64,000 nucleotides of DNA from LC029 sp036676475 (GTDB lineage: Bacteria; Bacillota; Bacilli; Aneurinibacillales; RAOX-1), in the NCBI GenBank assembly GCA_036676475.1, contig JAKFCU010000103.1:1-64000 (forward strand), in the 5' to 3' direction. Position 1 is the first letter of the stretch. Every line of letters begins with the position of its first letter. Below, piece after piece: positions 9,401-16,545 of the stretch. Position numbers and translations under genes: made by a program. The notes below the pieces were generated by a model. It was not told the DNA's origin. It did not search any database and saw only the letters and a list, made by a program, of their open reading frames with translations.

Positions 9401-9880
9401 CCTCGGCAGTCTCATGACCCCTACTTGTGCTTAGCTGATTTCGTTCGTCCAGTAGAAAGTGGTGTGATGGATGCGGTTGGCTTCCTCGTAGTTACAGCTG
9501 GAAAAGGAATTCGAGAGATATCGACGGAATGGAAGGAAAAAGGAGAATATGTCCGATCCCATGCTATTCAAGCTTTAGCACTAGAATTGGCAGAGTCATT
9601 TGCCGAAAGATTGCATCATGTTATGCGTGACAGTTGGGGATTCCCGGATCATGCGGACATGACTATGCTTGAGCGCTTTGGGGCTCGCTATCAAGGGATT
9701 CGCGTATCTTTTGGCTATCCGGCCTGTCCAAATTTAGAGGATCAAGAGAAGCTGTTCCGTATGATGAATCCGACTCAGATCGGAGTTCAACTGACAGACG
9801 GATTTATGATGGAACCGGAGGCATCGGTTTCCGCTATGGTATTCTCCCATCCGCAAGCTAAATATTTTAATGCAGACTAA
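6443..9880 (+). CDS. metH: Cobalamin-dependent methionine synthase
   Basis: This 1145-residue enzyme transfers the methyl group of 5-methyltetrahydrofolate to homocysteine. All four modules are present in order: homocysteine domain (DGAMGTLIQ at the start, zinc ligands in GLNCATGPEF and GGCCGTTPDHI near residue 288), pterin domain (FVGERTNVIGSKKF from about 335), cobalamin domain with DVHDIGK (axial His near residue 721) and SGLLVKS, and the C-terminal SAM-binding reactivation domain (HADMTMLERFGARYQGIRVS). The start is TTG 6443, six bases after AGAAGG. The S-box upstream makes it SAM-repressed. No terminator separates it from the next S-box, so metH transcripts may run on towards hom. B. subtilis lacks MetH, so this organism differs there. 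Confidence 0.97.
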   Translation: MSKNSVRKQLEKKILILDGAMGTLIQQEDLTAEDFGGEDLDGCNEMLNLTRPNLILSMHEKYLEAGADIIETNTFGATSVVLAEYDLQDRSEEINLAAAKLAKAATEKYSTPDWPRFVAGSMGPTTKTLSVTGGITFDELVDTYQEQTRALIQGGVDLLLVETAQDMLNVKAASIGIKKAFAELGTELPVMISGTIEPMGTTLAGQNIEAFYISLEHLKPISVGLNCATGPEFMRDHIRTLAGLAQCAVSCYPNAGLPDENGHYHESPQALANKLAGFAEKGWINVAGGCCGTTPDHIRAMAETLKHYKPRTDVEPHGHVVSGIEPVYLEQDNRPLFVGERTNVIGSKKFRDLIKEEKYEDASEIARAQVKKGANIIDVCLADPDRDEAEDMSQFLRFVVNKVKVPLMIDSTDPKVMELALKFSQGKAIINSINLEDGEERFEEVAPLINTYGAAVVVGTIDEKGMAVTREKKLEVARRSYDLLVNKYGLDPRDLIFDPLVFPVGTGDEAYIGSAKETVEGIRLIKEAMPECQTILGVSNVSFGLPPAGREVLNAVFLYHCTKAGLDYAIVNTEKLERFASIPEEEKQMAEDLIFRTTDENLAQFTAFYREKKVEKKEQISNLSLEDRLAQYIIEGSKDGLLKDLDEAMAKYAPLDIINGPLMKGMSEVGRLFNNNELIVAEVLQSAEVMKTSVAFLEPHMKRSDSLSKGKILLATVKGDVHDIGKNLVEIILSNNGYEIVNLGIKVPPEELIRAYREEQPDAIGLSGLLVKSAQQMVTTAQDLKSAGINVPILVGGAALTRKFTDTRIAPEYEGLVLYSKDAMYGLDLANQIMDVEQRERLVDELKEKKLALLKQEDTGGKKKEISKEVKVSNIDRNAPIFQPPDFETHVLRNYPISYLQPYINWRMLLGKHMGLRGSVDQLLEEGDPKALELKEVIDTLLLEAKHKETIQANGMYQFYPAQSDGNDILIYDPQDHSRVLERFQFPRQSHDPYLCLADFVRPVESGVMDAVGFLVVTAGKGIREISTEWKEKGEYVRSHAIQALALELAESFAERLHHVMRDSWGFPDHADMTMLERFGARYQGIRVSFGYPACPNLEDQEKLFRMMNPTQIGVQLTDGFMMEPEASVSAMVFSHPQAKYFNAD

Positions 9881-9896
9881 GCATAAAAAAATATCT

Positions 9897-10046
9897 CTTA
9901 TCCAGAGTGGCAGAGGGACTGGCCCGATGAAGCCCGGCAACCGTCAAAGTATTCAGCTTAGACAAGGTGCCAATTCCTGCAGGAGGATCTCCTGAACGAT
10001 AAGAGGAGGTCAAAAAACCTCTTCTTAAATGAAGAGGTTTTTTCCT
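9897..10046 (+). ncRNA. SAM-I riboswitch (S-box) with terminator, hom leader
   Basis: A second S-box has CTTATC at 9897 pairing with GATAAG at 9998, and carries GGGACTGGCCCGATGA, CCCGGCAACCG and AAGGTGCCAATTCC. The terminator AAAACCTCTTC / GAAGAGGTTTT follows (10014-10046). Only 16 bp separate the metH stop from this RNA. Its promoter would therefore lie inside the end of metH, or it acts on read-through from metH. Confidence 0.97.
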
Positions 10047-10142
10047 TAACAATAAGAGTATTACAGGGGTACAACAGTTGCATTCCAGCAAGGAAGTGTA
10101 ATCGACGTTGTAGGAATTCCGAGAGAAGAAGGGGGATAAAAA

Positions 10143-11381
10143 ATGGAAGTTGTTCGCGTAGGGTTGTTAGGTTTAGGAACAGTTGGGACTGGTGTGGTGA
10201 AAACTCTTCGCATGCAAGAACAAAGACTGACAGAAAGAATCGGCCAAAAGGTAGAGATCGTTAAGATTCTCGTCAAGAATTTGGAAAAGGAGCGGGGCGT
10301 TTCTATTGATGCCGATTTACTGACGACAAGTTTTGATGATCTATTAAAGGCGGATGTTCATGTCATCGTGGAGGCAATAGGGGGGGTGGAGCCAACCTGC
10401 AGCTATTTAGAAAAGGCTATTCAGAAAGGTTGCCATGTGGTTACGGCTAACAAAGAGCTATTAGCTAGAAAAGGCTGTTCTTTAATCCGCTTAGCTAATG
10501 AGCGTGGAGTTCACTTTTACTATGAAGCAAGTGTAGGTGGGGGCATTCCTGTTCTGAGTGTTCTTCGCCAATTTTTGAGAACAAATGAAATTACTCGTAT
10601 CCAAGGCATTATTAACGGAACGACCAACTATATCCTCACACAAATGGAAGAGTTCGAACGCAATTATGAGGACGTTCTCCGGGAAGCGCAGCAATTGGGG
10701 TATGCCGAATTGGATCCCACGGCTGATGTGGAAGGGTTTGATGCCTTACATAAGCTTTACATCTTATCTCAATTGGTTTTCGGGCAAGCTCCTCAGTTGG
10801 AAAAGATCTCCCGGACCGGCATTTCCCATCTTTCTCTAGATGAATTGAAGCTAGCTAAACAATTAGGATACCGATTCAAGCTCTTGGCCCATGCGGAAAA
10901 GGAAAAGGGGGAAATCCGGCTTTCTGTTTGCCCTTCCCTACTGCCGCTTGCCCATCCTTTAGCAGGGATCAAGGATTCTTTTAATGCTGTGCAAATTAGC
11001 GGGAATATTGTGGGCGATTTGATGTTTACCGGCCGTGGAGCGGGGGAGTTGCCAACAGCCAGTGCCGTGGTAGAGGATTTAGCCTTTTTGCTCACGCATC
11101 CGTTTTCCCCTCAGGCAGACTGGACCGAATCCGCTGACATAGCAGAACCGAAAGCGCAGGAATGGGTGTTGCTCACGGTAAAGCATGATCATTCATTGCA
11201 GTTAGTATCCGAACTGGAGAAGCTCCAAGTGAAGGTCTTGCATATGGATTCCTATCAAGGATGGTGTGGATGTATCGTACAAGGAATAACCATGAAACAG
11301 GCAAATGATCTTCAAGTGAAGAGATACCCCATAGCGGTTCCCATTCTGGATCATGTAAAGTCCTTAGTGGAGATAAAATAA
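10143..11381 (+). CDS. hom: Homoserine dehydrogenase
   Basis: The 412-residue enzyme reduces aspartate semialdehyde to homoserine, the branch point to methionine and threonine. The NAD(P)-binding motif GLLGLGTVGTG lies at residues 7-17. The catalytic domain shows TANKELLARKG, YYEASVGGGIPVL and INGTTNYILTQM. The last ~75 residues (LTVKHDHSLQLV onward) have the pattern of a regulatory ACT-like domain. The RBS GAAGGGGGA precedes the ATG. Because its leader is an S-box, expression follows SAM rather than threonine, which fits use for methionine synthesis with metH. patA follows after 65 bp. Confidence 0.95.
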   Translation: MEVVRVGLLGLGTVGTGVVKTLRMQEQRLTERIGQKVEIVKILVKNLEKERGVSIDADLLTTSFDDLLKADVHVIVEAIGGVEPTCSYLEKAIQKGCHVVTANKELLARKGCSLIRLANERGVHFYYEASVGGGIPVLSVLRQFLRTNEITRIQGIINGTTNYILTQMEEFERNYEDVLREAQQLGYAELDPTADVEGFDALHKLYILSQLVFGQAPQLEKISRTGISHLSLDELKLAKQLGYRFKLLAHAEKEKGEIRLSVCPSLLPLAHPLAGIKDSFNAVQISGNIVGDLMFTGRGAGELPTASAVVEDLAFLLTHPFSPQADWTESADIAEPKAQEWVLLTVKHDHSLQLVSELEKLQVKVLHMDSYQGWCGCIVQGITMKQANDLQVKRYPIAVPILDHVKSLVEIK

Positions 11382-11446
11382 CCTTTCTTTGTAACCTCAT
11401 TCGTCAATAATGCTAGGATAAGAACGCATGTGGAAGGATGATACCT

Positions 11447-12604
11447 TTGGAACACCTTTTAAATAAGAGGGTAAAGGAAATACAGATATCCGGAATTCGC
11501 CGGTTTTCCAATATGGTAGCGGGATATCCCGATGCTATCTCTTTGACGATTGGACAACCAGATTTTCCTACCCCAGAACATATAAAAGAAGCAGGAAAAA
11601 GGGCGATTGATCAAAATCAAACGACCTATACGCATAATGCAGGATTGATGGAATTGCGGCAGTCAGTGAGTAAATTTGTCCAGAAGAAATATAGTTTGGA
11701 CTATGACCCGGCAACAGAGATCATCGTCACCAATGGAGCCAGTGAAGCGATTGATATTGCCTTCCGGGCCATTCTGGAAGAAGGCTGTGAGGTAATTCTT
11801 CCCGGGCCTGTTTATCCGGGCTATGAACCAATTATCAAATTGTGCGGTGCGGTTCCGGTATTTGTCGACACAACCCAAAATGGGTTTAAAATGAATGCAG
11901 ACATGATACGGAGTAAGTTGACAATGAAAACCCGCTGCATTATTTTACCTTACCCTTCGAATCCGACGGGATGCGTGATGGATCGTGACAGTCTCATGGA
12001 AATCATTAGCTTATTGCGCGATCAAGAAGTCTTTATCTTATCAGATGAAATCTATAGTGAACTCATTTACGGGGAAGATCACTGTTCGATTGCAGCTGAG
12101 CCGGGACTGCGAGAAAAAACGATCGTGATCAACGGCCTTTCCAAGTCGCATTCAATGACGGGCTGGAGGATCGGGTTCACCCTTGCACCCGCATACATTA
12201 CCCAACAAATGTTGAAGGTCCATCAATACAATGCTACATGTGCGAGTACCATCAGTCAGCATGCTTCTATTGAAGCGTTAACCTGTGGAATAGACGATGC
12301 AGATGTAATGAAGGCAGAGTACCTGAAGAGAAGAGACTATGTACATGACCGTTTAGTAGATATGGGATTGGAAGTCGAGAAGCCGGGAGGGGCTTTCTAT
12401 ATTTTCCCCTCCATTCAGCGCTATCAACGAAGCTCTTTTGACTTTGCCGTTCAGCTGCTTGAATCAGAACAGCTAGCGGTTGTGCCTGGGTCTGCATTCT
12501 CGAATTATGGTGAAGGGTATATTCGCATTTCCTATGCCTATTCTATGGCAATTTTAAAAGAAGGATTAGATCGTTTAGAACGGTTTTTGGGTTCTATTAA
12601 ATAA
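11447..12604 (+). CDS. patA: Aminotransferase class I, PatA (N-acetyl-LL-diaminopimelate aminotransferase type)
   Basis: The 385-residue PLP enzyme follows B. subtilis PatA closely from MEHLLN onwards. I take TTG 11447 as the start: GGAAGG lies too close to the in-frame ATG at 11438 but well spaced for TTG. Visible motifs are SLTIGQPDFPTPEH, the ring-stacking PGPVYPGYEPI, YPSNPTG, LSDEIYSELIYG and the PLP lysine in INGLSKSHSMTGWR. PatA transaminates acetylated diaminopimelate precursors in lysine and cell-wall synthesis. It lies behind hom without its own clear promoter. A methionine-related aminotransferase role cannot be excluded from context. Confidence 0.88.
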   Translation: MEHLLNKRVKEIQISGIRRFSNMVAGYPDAISLTIGQPDFPTPEHIKEAGKRAIDQNQTTYTHNAGLMELRQSVSKFVQKKYSLDYDPATEIIVTNGASEAIDIAFRAILEEGCEVILPGPVYPGYEPIIKLCGAVPVFVDTTQNGFKMNADMIRSKLTMKTRCIILPYPSNPTGCVMDRDSLMEIISLLRDQEVFILSDEIYSELIYGEDHCSIAAEPGLREKTIVINGLSKSHSMTGWRIGFTLAPAYITQQMLKVHQYNATCASTISQHASIEALTCGIDDADVMKAEYLKRRDYVHDRLVDMGLEVEKPGGAFYIFPSIQRYQRSSFDFAVQLLESEQLAVVPGSAFSNYGEGYIRISYAYSMAILKEGLDRLERFLGSIK

Positions 12605-12613
12605 GATGGTTGA

Positions 12614-12650
12614 GTCACCCCGCTCACATTGTTGAGCGGGATTCATTTTT
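12614..12650. terminator. Bidirectional terminator between patA and the moeB-like gene
   Basis: CCCGCTCA / TGAGCGGG stem with a short loop and a T run on the plus side. The convergent gene ends at 12651. Confidence 0.85.
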
Positions 12651-13691
12651 TTAATTCCCCACATATTTAGCATACAATGTTTTTGCGGCCACAACGTCAT
12701 CGGTCCCCTGAATCAACACACGTCCATCCGCAAAGAACACCAAGGTGTGGTGATCTACATAAAAGCGGACGAGGAATGGATTTTTCTCCACTTTTCCAAC
12801 AACTTCTAGCCTCCCAGCCAATTCGGATAAATCGATTTTTTGCGGACTTCGGGGCACCACTTGAACGGTATCGCGGCCACAGAGAGATGTATAATCTTCT
12901 CCTGATTCCGTAAGCGGATTCAAGAAGGTATAGTCCCCTTTTCCACACGCAGGGCATTGTTCACTTCTTCCTTTACTAATGTTCATTTGCATATGCTGGT
13001 TCATCCAGAGTTCGAACTGTTCCAAATGAGGATTATAGTGATCATGGGCGCCGAGCAAGATTTTTAAAGCTTCCGTTGCTTGATAAGACGCAATGATATG
13101 GATCATCGGTCCAATCACGCCAGTTGTATCGCAGGTTTCCCCTCGGCCGACAGGCGGATCGGGGAACAAACATCGATAGCAAGGGGTTTCATAGGGACGA
13201 ATGGCAGCGAACATTCCCTTTGAGCTGACCGCTCCGCCATAAACCCAAGGAATTCGATGCTTCACAGCTATATCATTGATCAAATAGCGGACCGAAAAAT
13301 TATCTGTTCCATCCAGGATTAGATCCACGTCCTTTAATAATTCTTCGGCATTGGACGGATTCAAATCGGTAATGATAGGCTCGACAGTTACCAAAGAATT
13401 AATCCTTCTCAATTTATTGGCGGCAGCAATCGCTTTTGGCAAGTGCTCTGAAGCGTCTTCCTCATCGTAAAGCATCTGTCTTTGCAAATTGCTTTCCTCC
13501 ACAAAGTCCCGATCCATGATCCGGACAAAGCCGATCCCCCCGCGTACCATATGGTTGGCCAATACAGTACCCAAAGCTCCCATCCCAACAATAGCCACAC
13601 GGCTTTCAGCAAGCTTTTCCTGTCCAGTCAAGCCTATCGGGCGAAATAAGATTTGCCTGGAGTATCTTTTCTTCATCGATTCATTCATCAT
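12651..13691 (-). CDS. moeB: ThiF/MoeB-family adenylyltransferase (E1-like)
   Basis: The 346-residue E1-like enzyme adenylates the C-terminal Gly-Gly of a small sulfur carrier. It shows RYSRQILFRPIGLTGQEKL, the nucleotide loop VGMGALGTVLANH, DRDFVEESNLQRQ, DGTDNFSVRYLIND and two CxxC zinc pairs (CYRCLFP; CPACGKG). Instead of a rhodanese domain it ends in an ~80-residue domain (VEKNPFLVRFYVDHHTLV, then DGRVLIQGTDD) that the thiF product at 21835 shares. Its place beside moaD and moeA favours MoaD as partner. The symbol rests on context; it could also serve ThiS. Confidence 0.85.
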   Translation of the reverse strand: MMNESMKKRYSRQILFRPIGLTGQEKLAESRVAIVGMGALGTVLANHMVRGGIGFVRIMDRDFVEESNLQRQMLYDEEDASEHLPKAIAAANKLRRINSLVTVEPIITDLNPSNAEELLKDVDLILDGTDNFSVRYLINDIAVKHRIPWVYGGAVSSKGMFAAIRPYETPCYRCLFPDPPVGRGETCDTTGVIGPMIHIIASYQATEALKILLGAHDHYNPHLEQFELWMNQHMQMNISKGRSEQCPACGKGDYTFLNPLTESGEDYTSLCGRDTVQVVPRSPQKIDLSELAGRLEVVGKVEKNPFLVRFYVDHHTLVFFADGRVLIQGTDDVVAAKTLYAKYVGN

Positions 13692-13789
13692 AATCCTCCT
13701 ATATCTGAAAAGCGCATTCTCTCGTTATATTAATAATTCCCTATCGTTTCGCTGAAATCCTTTTTGCTTCTTTACTTTAGGCATAAAAA

Positions 13790-13830
13790 CAAGCACCATC
13801 GGATTAAGATTCGATGGTGCTTCGTTTTTC
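13790..13830 (-). terminator. Terminator of ric
   Basis: AAGCACCATCG / CGATGGTGCTT stem with a 10-nt loop and T runs on both sides, directly behind the ric stop. Confidence 0.9.
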
Positions 13831-14543
13831 TATACTGTAATTTTTTCTCCGCTCAATACACGAGGGAAGAAAATATAGTTTTCGAGATGAACGTGCTCAA
13901 ATGTATCAGCTTCTAATTCTTCAAGCTTCTTAAATGTAAGCTGATAAGTCATGCAGGAATCTGCTGGAGGTGTGTAATCATTGGTGATTTCACGCATTCT
14001 GAACAGGATTTCTCCTGCGCCTTCATGCTCCTTTTCCAATTGACCAAGTACCTCATGAAGCTTGGCTAAGCGTTCAGGTGTCGGATCTTTTTCATATGCA
14101 AGGATTGCAGGGAAATCGGTCTGCTCTTCCTTCATGGTATGAAGTTCCAATTCCTTCTTGAAATTATGGAACAGCTCATGTAATTCAACCAACTCAGGGT
14201 GATGCTGTCCATGAACGCGCAAAATTTTCGTTACATAGGGGCTGATTTCTGGAAGCTGCTTGAAAAGGTAAGAATGATATCTGTTAATGATATGCTCGAT
14301 AGTTTCTTCGTAGGACGCTTGAGCCCAATCTTTTTCGCCTGTCTGTTCTTCAAGAGTTTGAGCTAGCGCATTGATTTCTTCCAGGATCTTATCGCCATTC
14401 AAATTTTTCTCTTCACATACTTCTCCAATGGGACGATTTCCACCGCAGCAGAAATCAATACGGTATCTCTTTAGGATAGAACTGGCTTGTGGAACTTTAA
14501 TTACTATTTCACCCGTCTTGGTAGAACGATCGAATTTCTCCAT
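13830..14543 (-). CDS. ric: Iron-sulfur cluster repair di-iron protein (ScdA/RIC/YtfE)
   Basis: The 237-residue protein has the N-terminal ScdA domain with the FCCGGNRP motif near residue 33. A hemerythrin-like domain follows, with metal-ligand histidines in HIINRYHSYL, VHGQHHPEL, LHTMKEEQTDFP and FEHVHLENYIFFPR. RIC proteins repair Fe-S clusters damaged by nitric oxide or oxidative stress. An FNR/CRP-type box sits at -41.5 to a likely start site, consistent with induction under low oxygen or NO. Its neighbours are molybdenum cofactor genes, as expected for nitrate respiration. Length and motifs are normal for the family. Confidence 0.94.
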   Translation of the reverse strand: MEKFDRSTKTGEIVIKVPQASSILKRYRIDFCCGGNRPIGEVCEEKNLNGDKILEEINALAQTLEEQTGEKDWAQASYEETIEHIINRYHSYLFKQLPEISPYVTKILRVHGQHHPELVELHELFHNFKKELELHTMKEEQTDFPAILAYEKDPTPERLAKLHEVLGQLEKEHEGAGEILFRMREITNDYTPPADSCMTYQLTFKKLEELEADTFEHVHLENYIFFPRVLSGEKITV

Positions 14544-14582
14544 GATGGCTAACCTCCGAAAGATTTAATGTTTACATTTTCT

Positions 14583-14624
14583 ATAATATAGATAGGATAA
14601 CCAGGTTTCCGTGAGATAAATCAC
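14583..14624 (-). promoter_or_regulatory. ric promoter with FNR/CRP-type box
   Basis: GTGA-N6-TCAC (14611-14624) is a perfect dyad of the FNR/CRP class. On the minus strand TATTAT (14588-14583) serves as -10. The dyad centre then falls at -41.5, the class II activator position, and no -35 hexamer is needed. Confidence 0.55.
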
Positions 14625-14741
14625 CAGTGACATAATTTAAAGTAAGAATTACCAAAATCCCGTCCCTCATCCACCTGCTCAAAAGTTTTTTTCGGTATTG
14701 TGCGATCACAGGCTCAAGTTGTTCATCGGTGCTGGCTGACT

Positions 14742-15017
14742 TTACCCCCCAGCGACAGGAGGAAATAAGGCAAACTGGTCATCACTCTTGACTACGGTTT
14801 GCAGCCCATTCTCATGAATGATGTTTCGGCCATTAAGAAACACATGGACAAATTGCTTCAGTGTGCGGTCTTCCTTAAATACCTCTTCTTCCAATGCTGG
14901 GAACATCTTTAGTAAAGTTTCCAATATATCCATGACGGTATCGCCGTCTTTGCTAGGAACTTCAACCGCCTTAGAATGGCAAATCTCCCGAAAATTAGCA
15001 AATACTTTTACGATCAT
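14742..15017 (-). CDS. moaD: Molybdopterin synthase sulfur carrier subunit MoaD
   Basis: The 91-residue ubiquitin-fold protein ends in ALFPPVAGG. The terminal Gly-Gly is adenylated by an E1-like enzyme and then carries the sulfur used by MoaE to make molybdopterin. FANFREI near the N terminus and HVFLNGRNI in the middle are typical of MoaD. No moaE is in the window. It is divergent from moeA; a long imperfect palindrome lies between them. The 117 bp between its stop and the FNR box of ric hold no clear gene or terminator. Confidence 0.93.
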   Translation of the reverse strand: MIVKVFANFREICHSKAVEVPSKDGDTVMDILETLLKMFPALEEEVFKEDRTLKQFVHVFLNGRNIIHENGLQTVVKSDDQFALFPPVAGG

Positions 15018-15060
15018 TTTGCGGAAATCCCCTTTTTCCTTTTATTATAATTGATTAATT

Positions 15061-15098
15061 GTGCATTAGGTTATAAAATTTTTTATATATTATTGCAC
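15061..15098. promoter_or_regulatory. Imperfect 38-bp palindrome in the moaD/moeA divergent promoter
   Basis: GTGCAtTA and TAtTGCAC face each other across an AT-rich core. The palindrome is imperfect, but its place between divergent Moco genes suggests a regulator site. A -10-like TTAAAAT for moeA lies downstream at about 15128. Confidence 0.3.
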
Positions 15099-15164
15099 TA
15101 TGAAAATCAGACATACATTTTTTGTGTTAAAATAGAAGAATAATTTAGCTAATGGAGGCCGGTT

Positions 15165-16397
15165 ATGAAATTTTTCCAGGTCAAAACTGTTCAAGATACC
15201 TTATCGATTATTCAGGAAAATTTTACTCCTTATAAAACCCCAATCCAAGTTCCGCTTCATGAAGCACTTGGAAGAGTATTGGCTGAAAACATTTACTCGG
15301 AAGAACAGGTTCCCCCTTTTCCTCGATCCACAGTAGATGGATTTGCTGTAAAAGCAAGGGATACCTATGGAGCTTCCGATTCACTCCCTGCTTTCCTAGA
15401 CATAACGGGGAAGGTAGAAATGGGCAAGGCTGCGGGACTCCCTCTATTGGAAGGACAAGCCCAATACATACCCACTGGCGGAATGCTTCCGCCGGGAGCA
15501 GACGGCGTGGTAATGGTGGAGCATGTGGAAGAAGTAGGTGATCTATTGAATGTCTATCGTCAGATTGCTCCTGGAGAAAACGTTATCCAAGCAGGTGATG
15601 ATGTCCAGGAAGGAGCTCAAGTTATCTGTTCCGGCCGAAGACTGAGACCCCAGGATCTCGGCGTTTTGTCCGCAATCGGCAGGACTGAGGTTCTTGTCTA
15701 TCCCCGTCCAGTAGTAGGCATTCTTTCAACGGGAGATGAAATTGTTCCGCCCGGAAAGAAAGATTTAGCTCCAGGGGAGATACGTGATATAAACGGAGTC
15801 ACCATCGCTGCGGCAGCCCGTCAGTACGGAGCGGAAGTTATTTATGCCGGGATTGTGAAGGATGATTACGAAGAATTTTTGCAAAAAGCTAAAGCTTTAT
15901 TTGAAAAAGTTGATTTTATGCTGCTTTCAGGGGGTAGTTCAGTAGGAACAAGAGACTATACCGTTCAGGTACTTGAGGCGTTAGGAGCCCCCGGAATCCT
16001 TGTTCATGGTGTGTCGATCAAACCGGGAAAACCAACGATTATTGCCAAAGCTGGCAATAGACCAGCCATGGGATTGCCTGGGCATCCTGCATCCGCGCTG
16101 ATTATATTTAATTTGTTAGCAATACCTATCTTAGAACAAATAGAAGGGCTCCAAAAAGCAAAAACGGATACAAGGGTGGATGCTCGCATCTCGCGTAATA
16201 TCCCTTCGGCTGTGGGGCGTTCTGATTATATTCGAATCAAATTGGAAGAACGGCAGGATGGGTTATGGGCTGTCCCTGTATTCGGAAAGTCGGGTCTTAT
16301 CTTTACCATGGTGGATAGCGATGGGATAGTGGAGATTATTGCAAATAAAGAAGGTGTGCTGGAAGGCGAAACGGTCAAGGTCATGTTGTTCAGATAG
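15165..16397 (+). CDS. moeA: Molybdopterin molybdenumtransferase MoeA
   Basis: The 410-residue enzyme inserts molybdate into adenylated molybdopterin. The order of MoeA domains is intact: N-terminal linker (LGRVLAENIYSEEQVPPFPR, STVDGFAVKA), the central PTGGMLPPGAD block, the MPT-binding fold (GILSTGDEIVPPG, LLSGGSSVGTRDY, KPGKPTIIAK, GLPGHPASA) and the C-terminal beta domain. GGAGG precedes the ATG. A family A repeat starts on the first base after its TAG stop. It is the first of two moeA genes in tandem. Confidence 0.95.
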   Translation: MKFFQVKTVQDTLSIIQENFTPYKTPIQVPLHEALGRVLAENIYSEEQVPPFPRSTVDGFAVKARDTYGASDSLPAFLDITGKVEMGKAAGLPLLEGQAQYIPTGGMLPPGADGVVMVEHVEEVGDLLNVYRQIAPGENVIQAGDDVQEGAQVICSGRRLRPQDLGVLSAIGRTEVLVYPRPVVGILSTGDEIVPPGKKDLAPGEIRDINGVTIAAAARQYGAEVIYAGIVKDDYEEFLQKAKALFEKVDFMLLSGGSSVGTRDYTVQVLEALGAPGILVHGVSIKPGKPTIIAKAGNRPAMGLPGHPASALIIFNLLAIPILEQIEGLQKAKTDTRVDARISRNIPSAVGRSDYIRIKLEERQDGLWAVPVFGKSGLIFTMVDSDGIVEIIANKEGVLEGETVKVMLFR

Positions 16398-16457
16398 TAA
16401 GAAAGCTACTGGCATAACCCTATGCGTATAATACTTTCTGATAAGTGTAAGAAAAGC
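16398..16457 (+). repeat. Palindromic repeat family A, copy plus start of a second
   Basis: TAAGAAAGC begins at 16398, the base after the moeA TAG stop. The inner hairpin GCATA-ACCC-TATGC is perfect. A truncated second copy, TAAGAAAAGC, starts at 16448. Confidence 0.9.
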
Positions 16458-16545
16458 TTTTATTGAGGCCTAGTTGCACTTATGCAGAGAAAGAATTTCG
16501 GGGAAATTTATAAATTCTTATTCGCCCACGGAAAGGGAGAGAGAT

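Noticed and set aside
10075..10139. Short frame TTVAFQQGSVIDVVGIPREE between the S-box terminator and hom
   Set aside because: It looks protein-like but has no start codon or RBS; probably leader sequence or an old relic. Not enough to call.
14626..14742. Open minus-strand frame following moaD (about 50 codons)
   Set aside because: It runs through the ric FNR box and promoter, has no RBS and no recognisable family.
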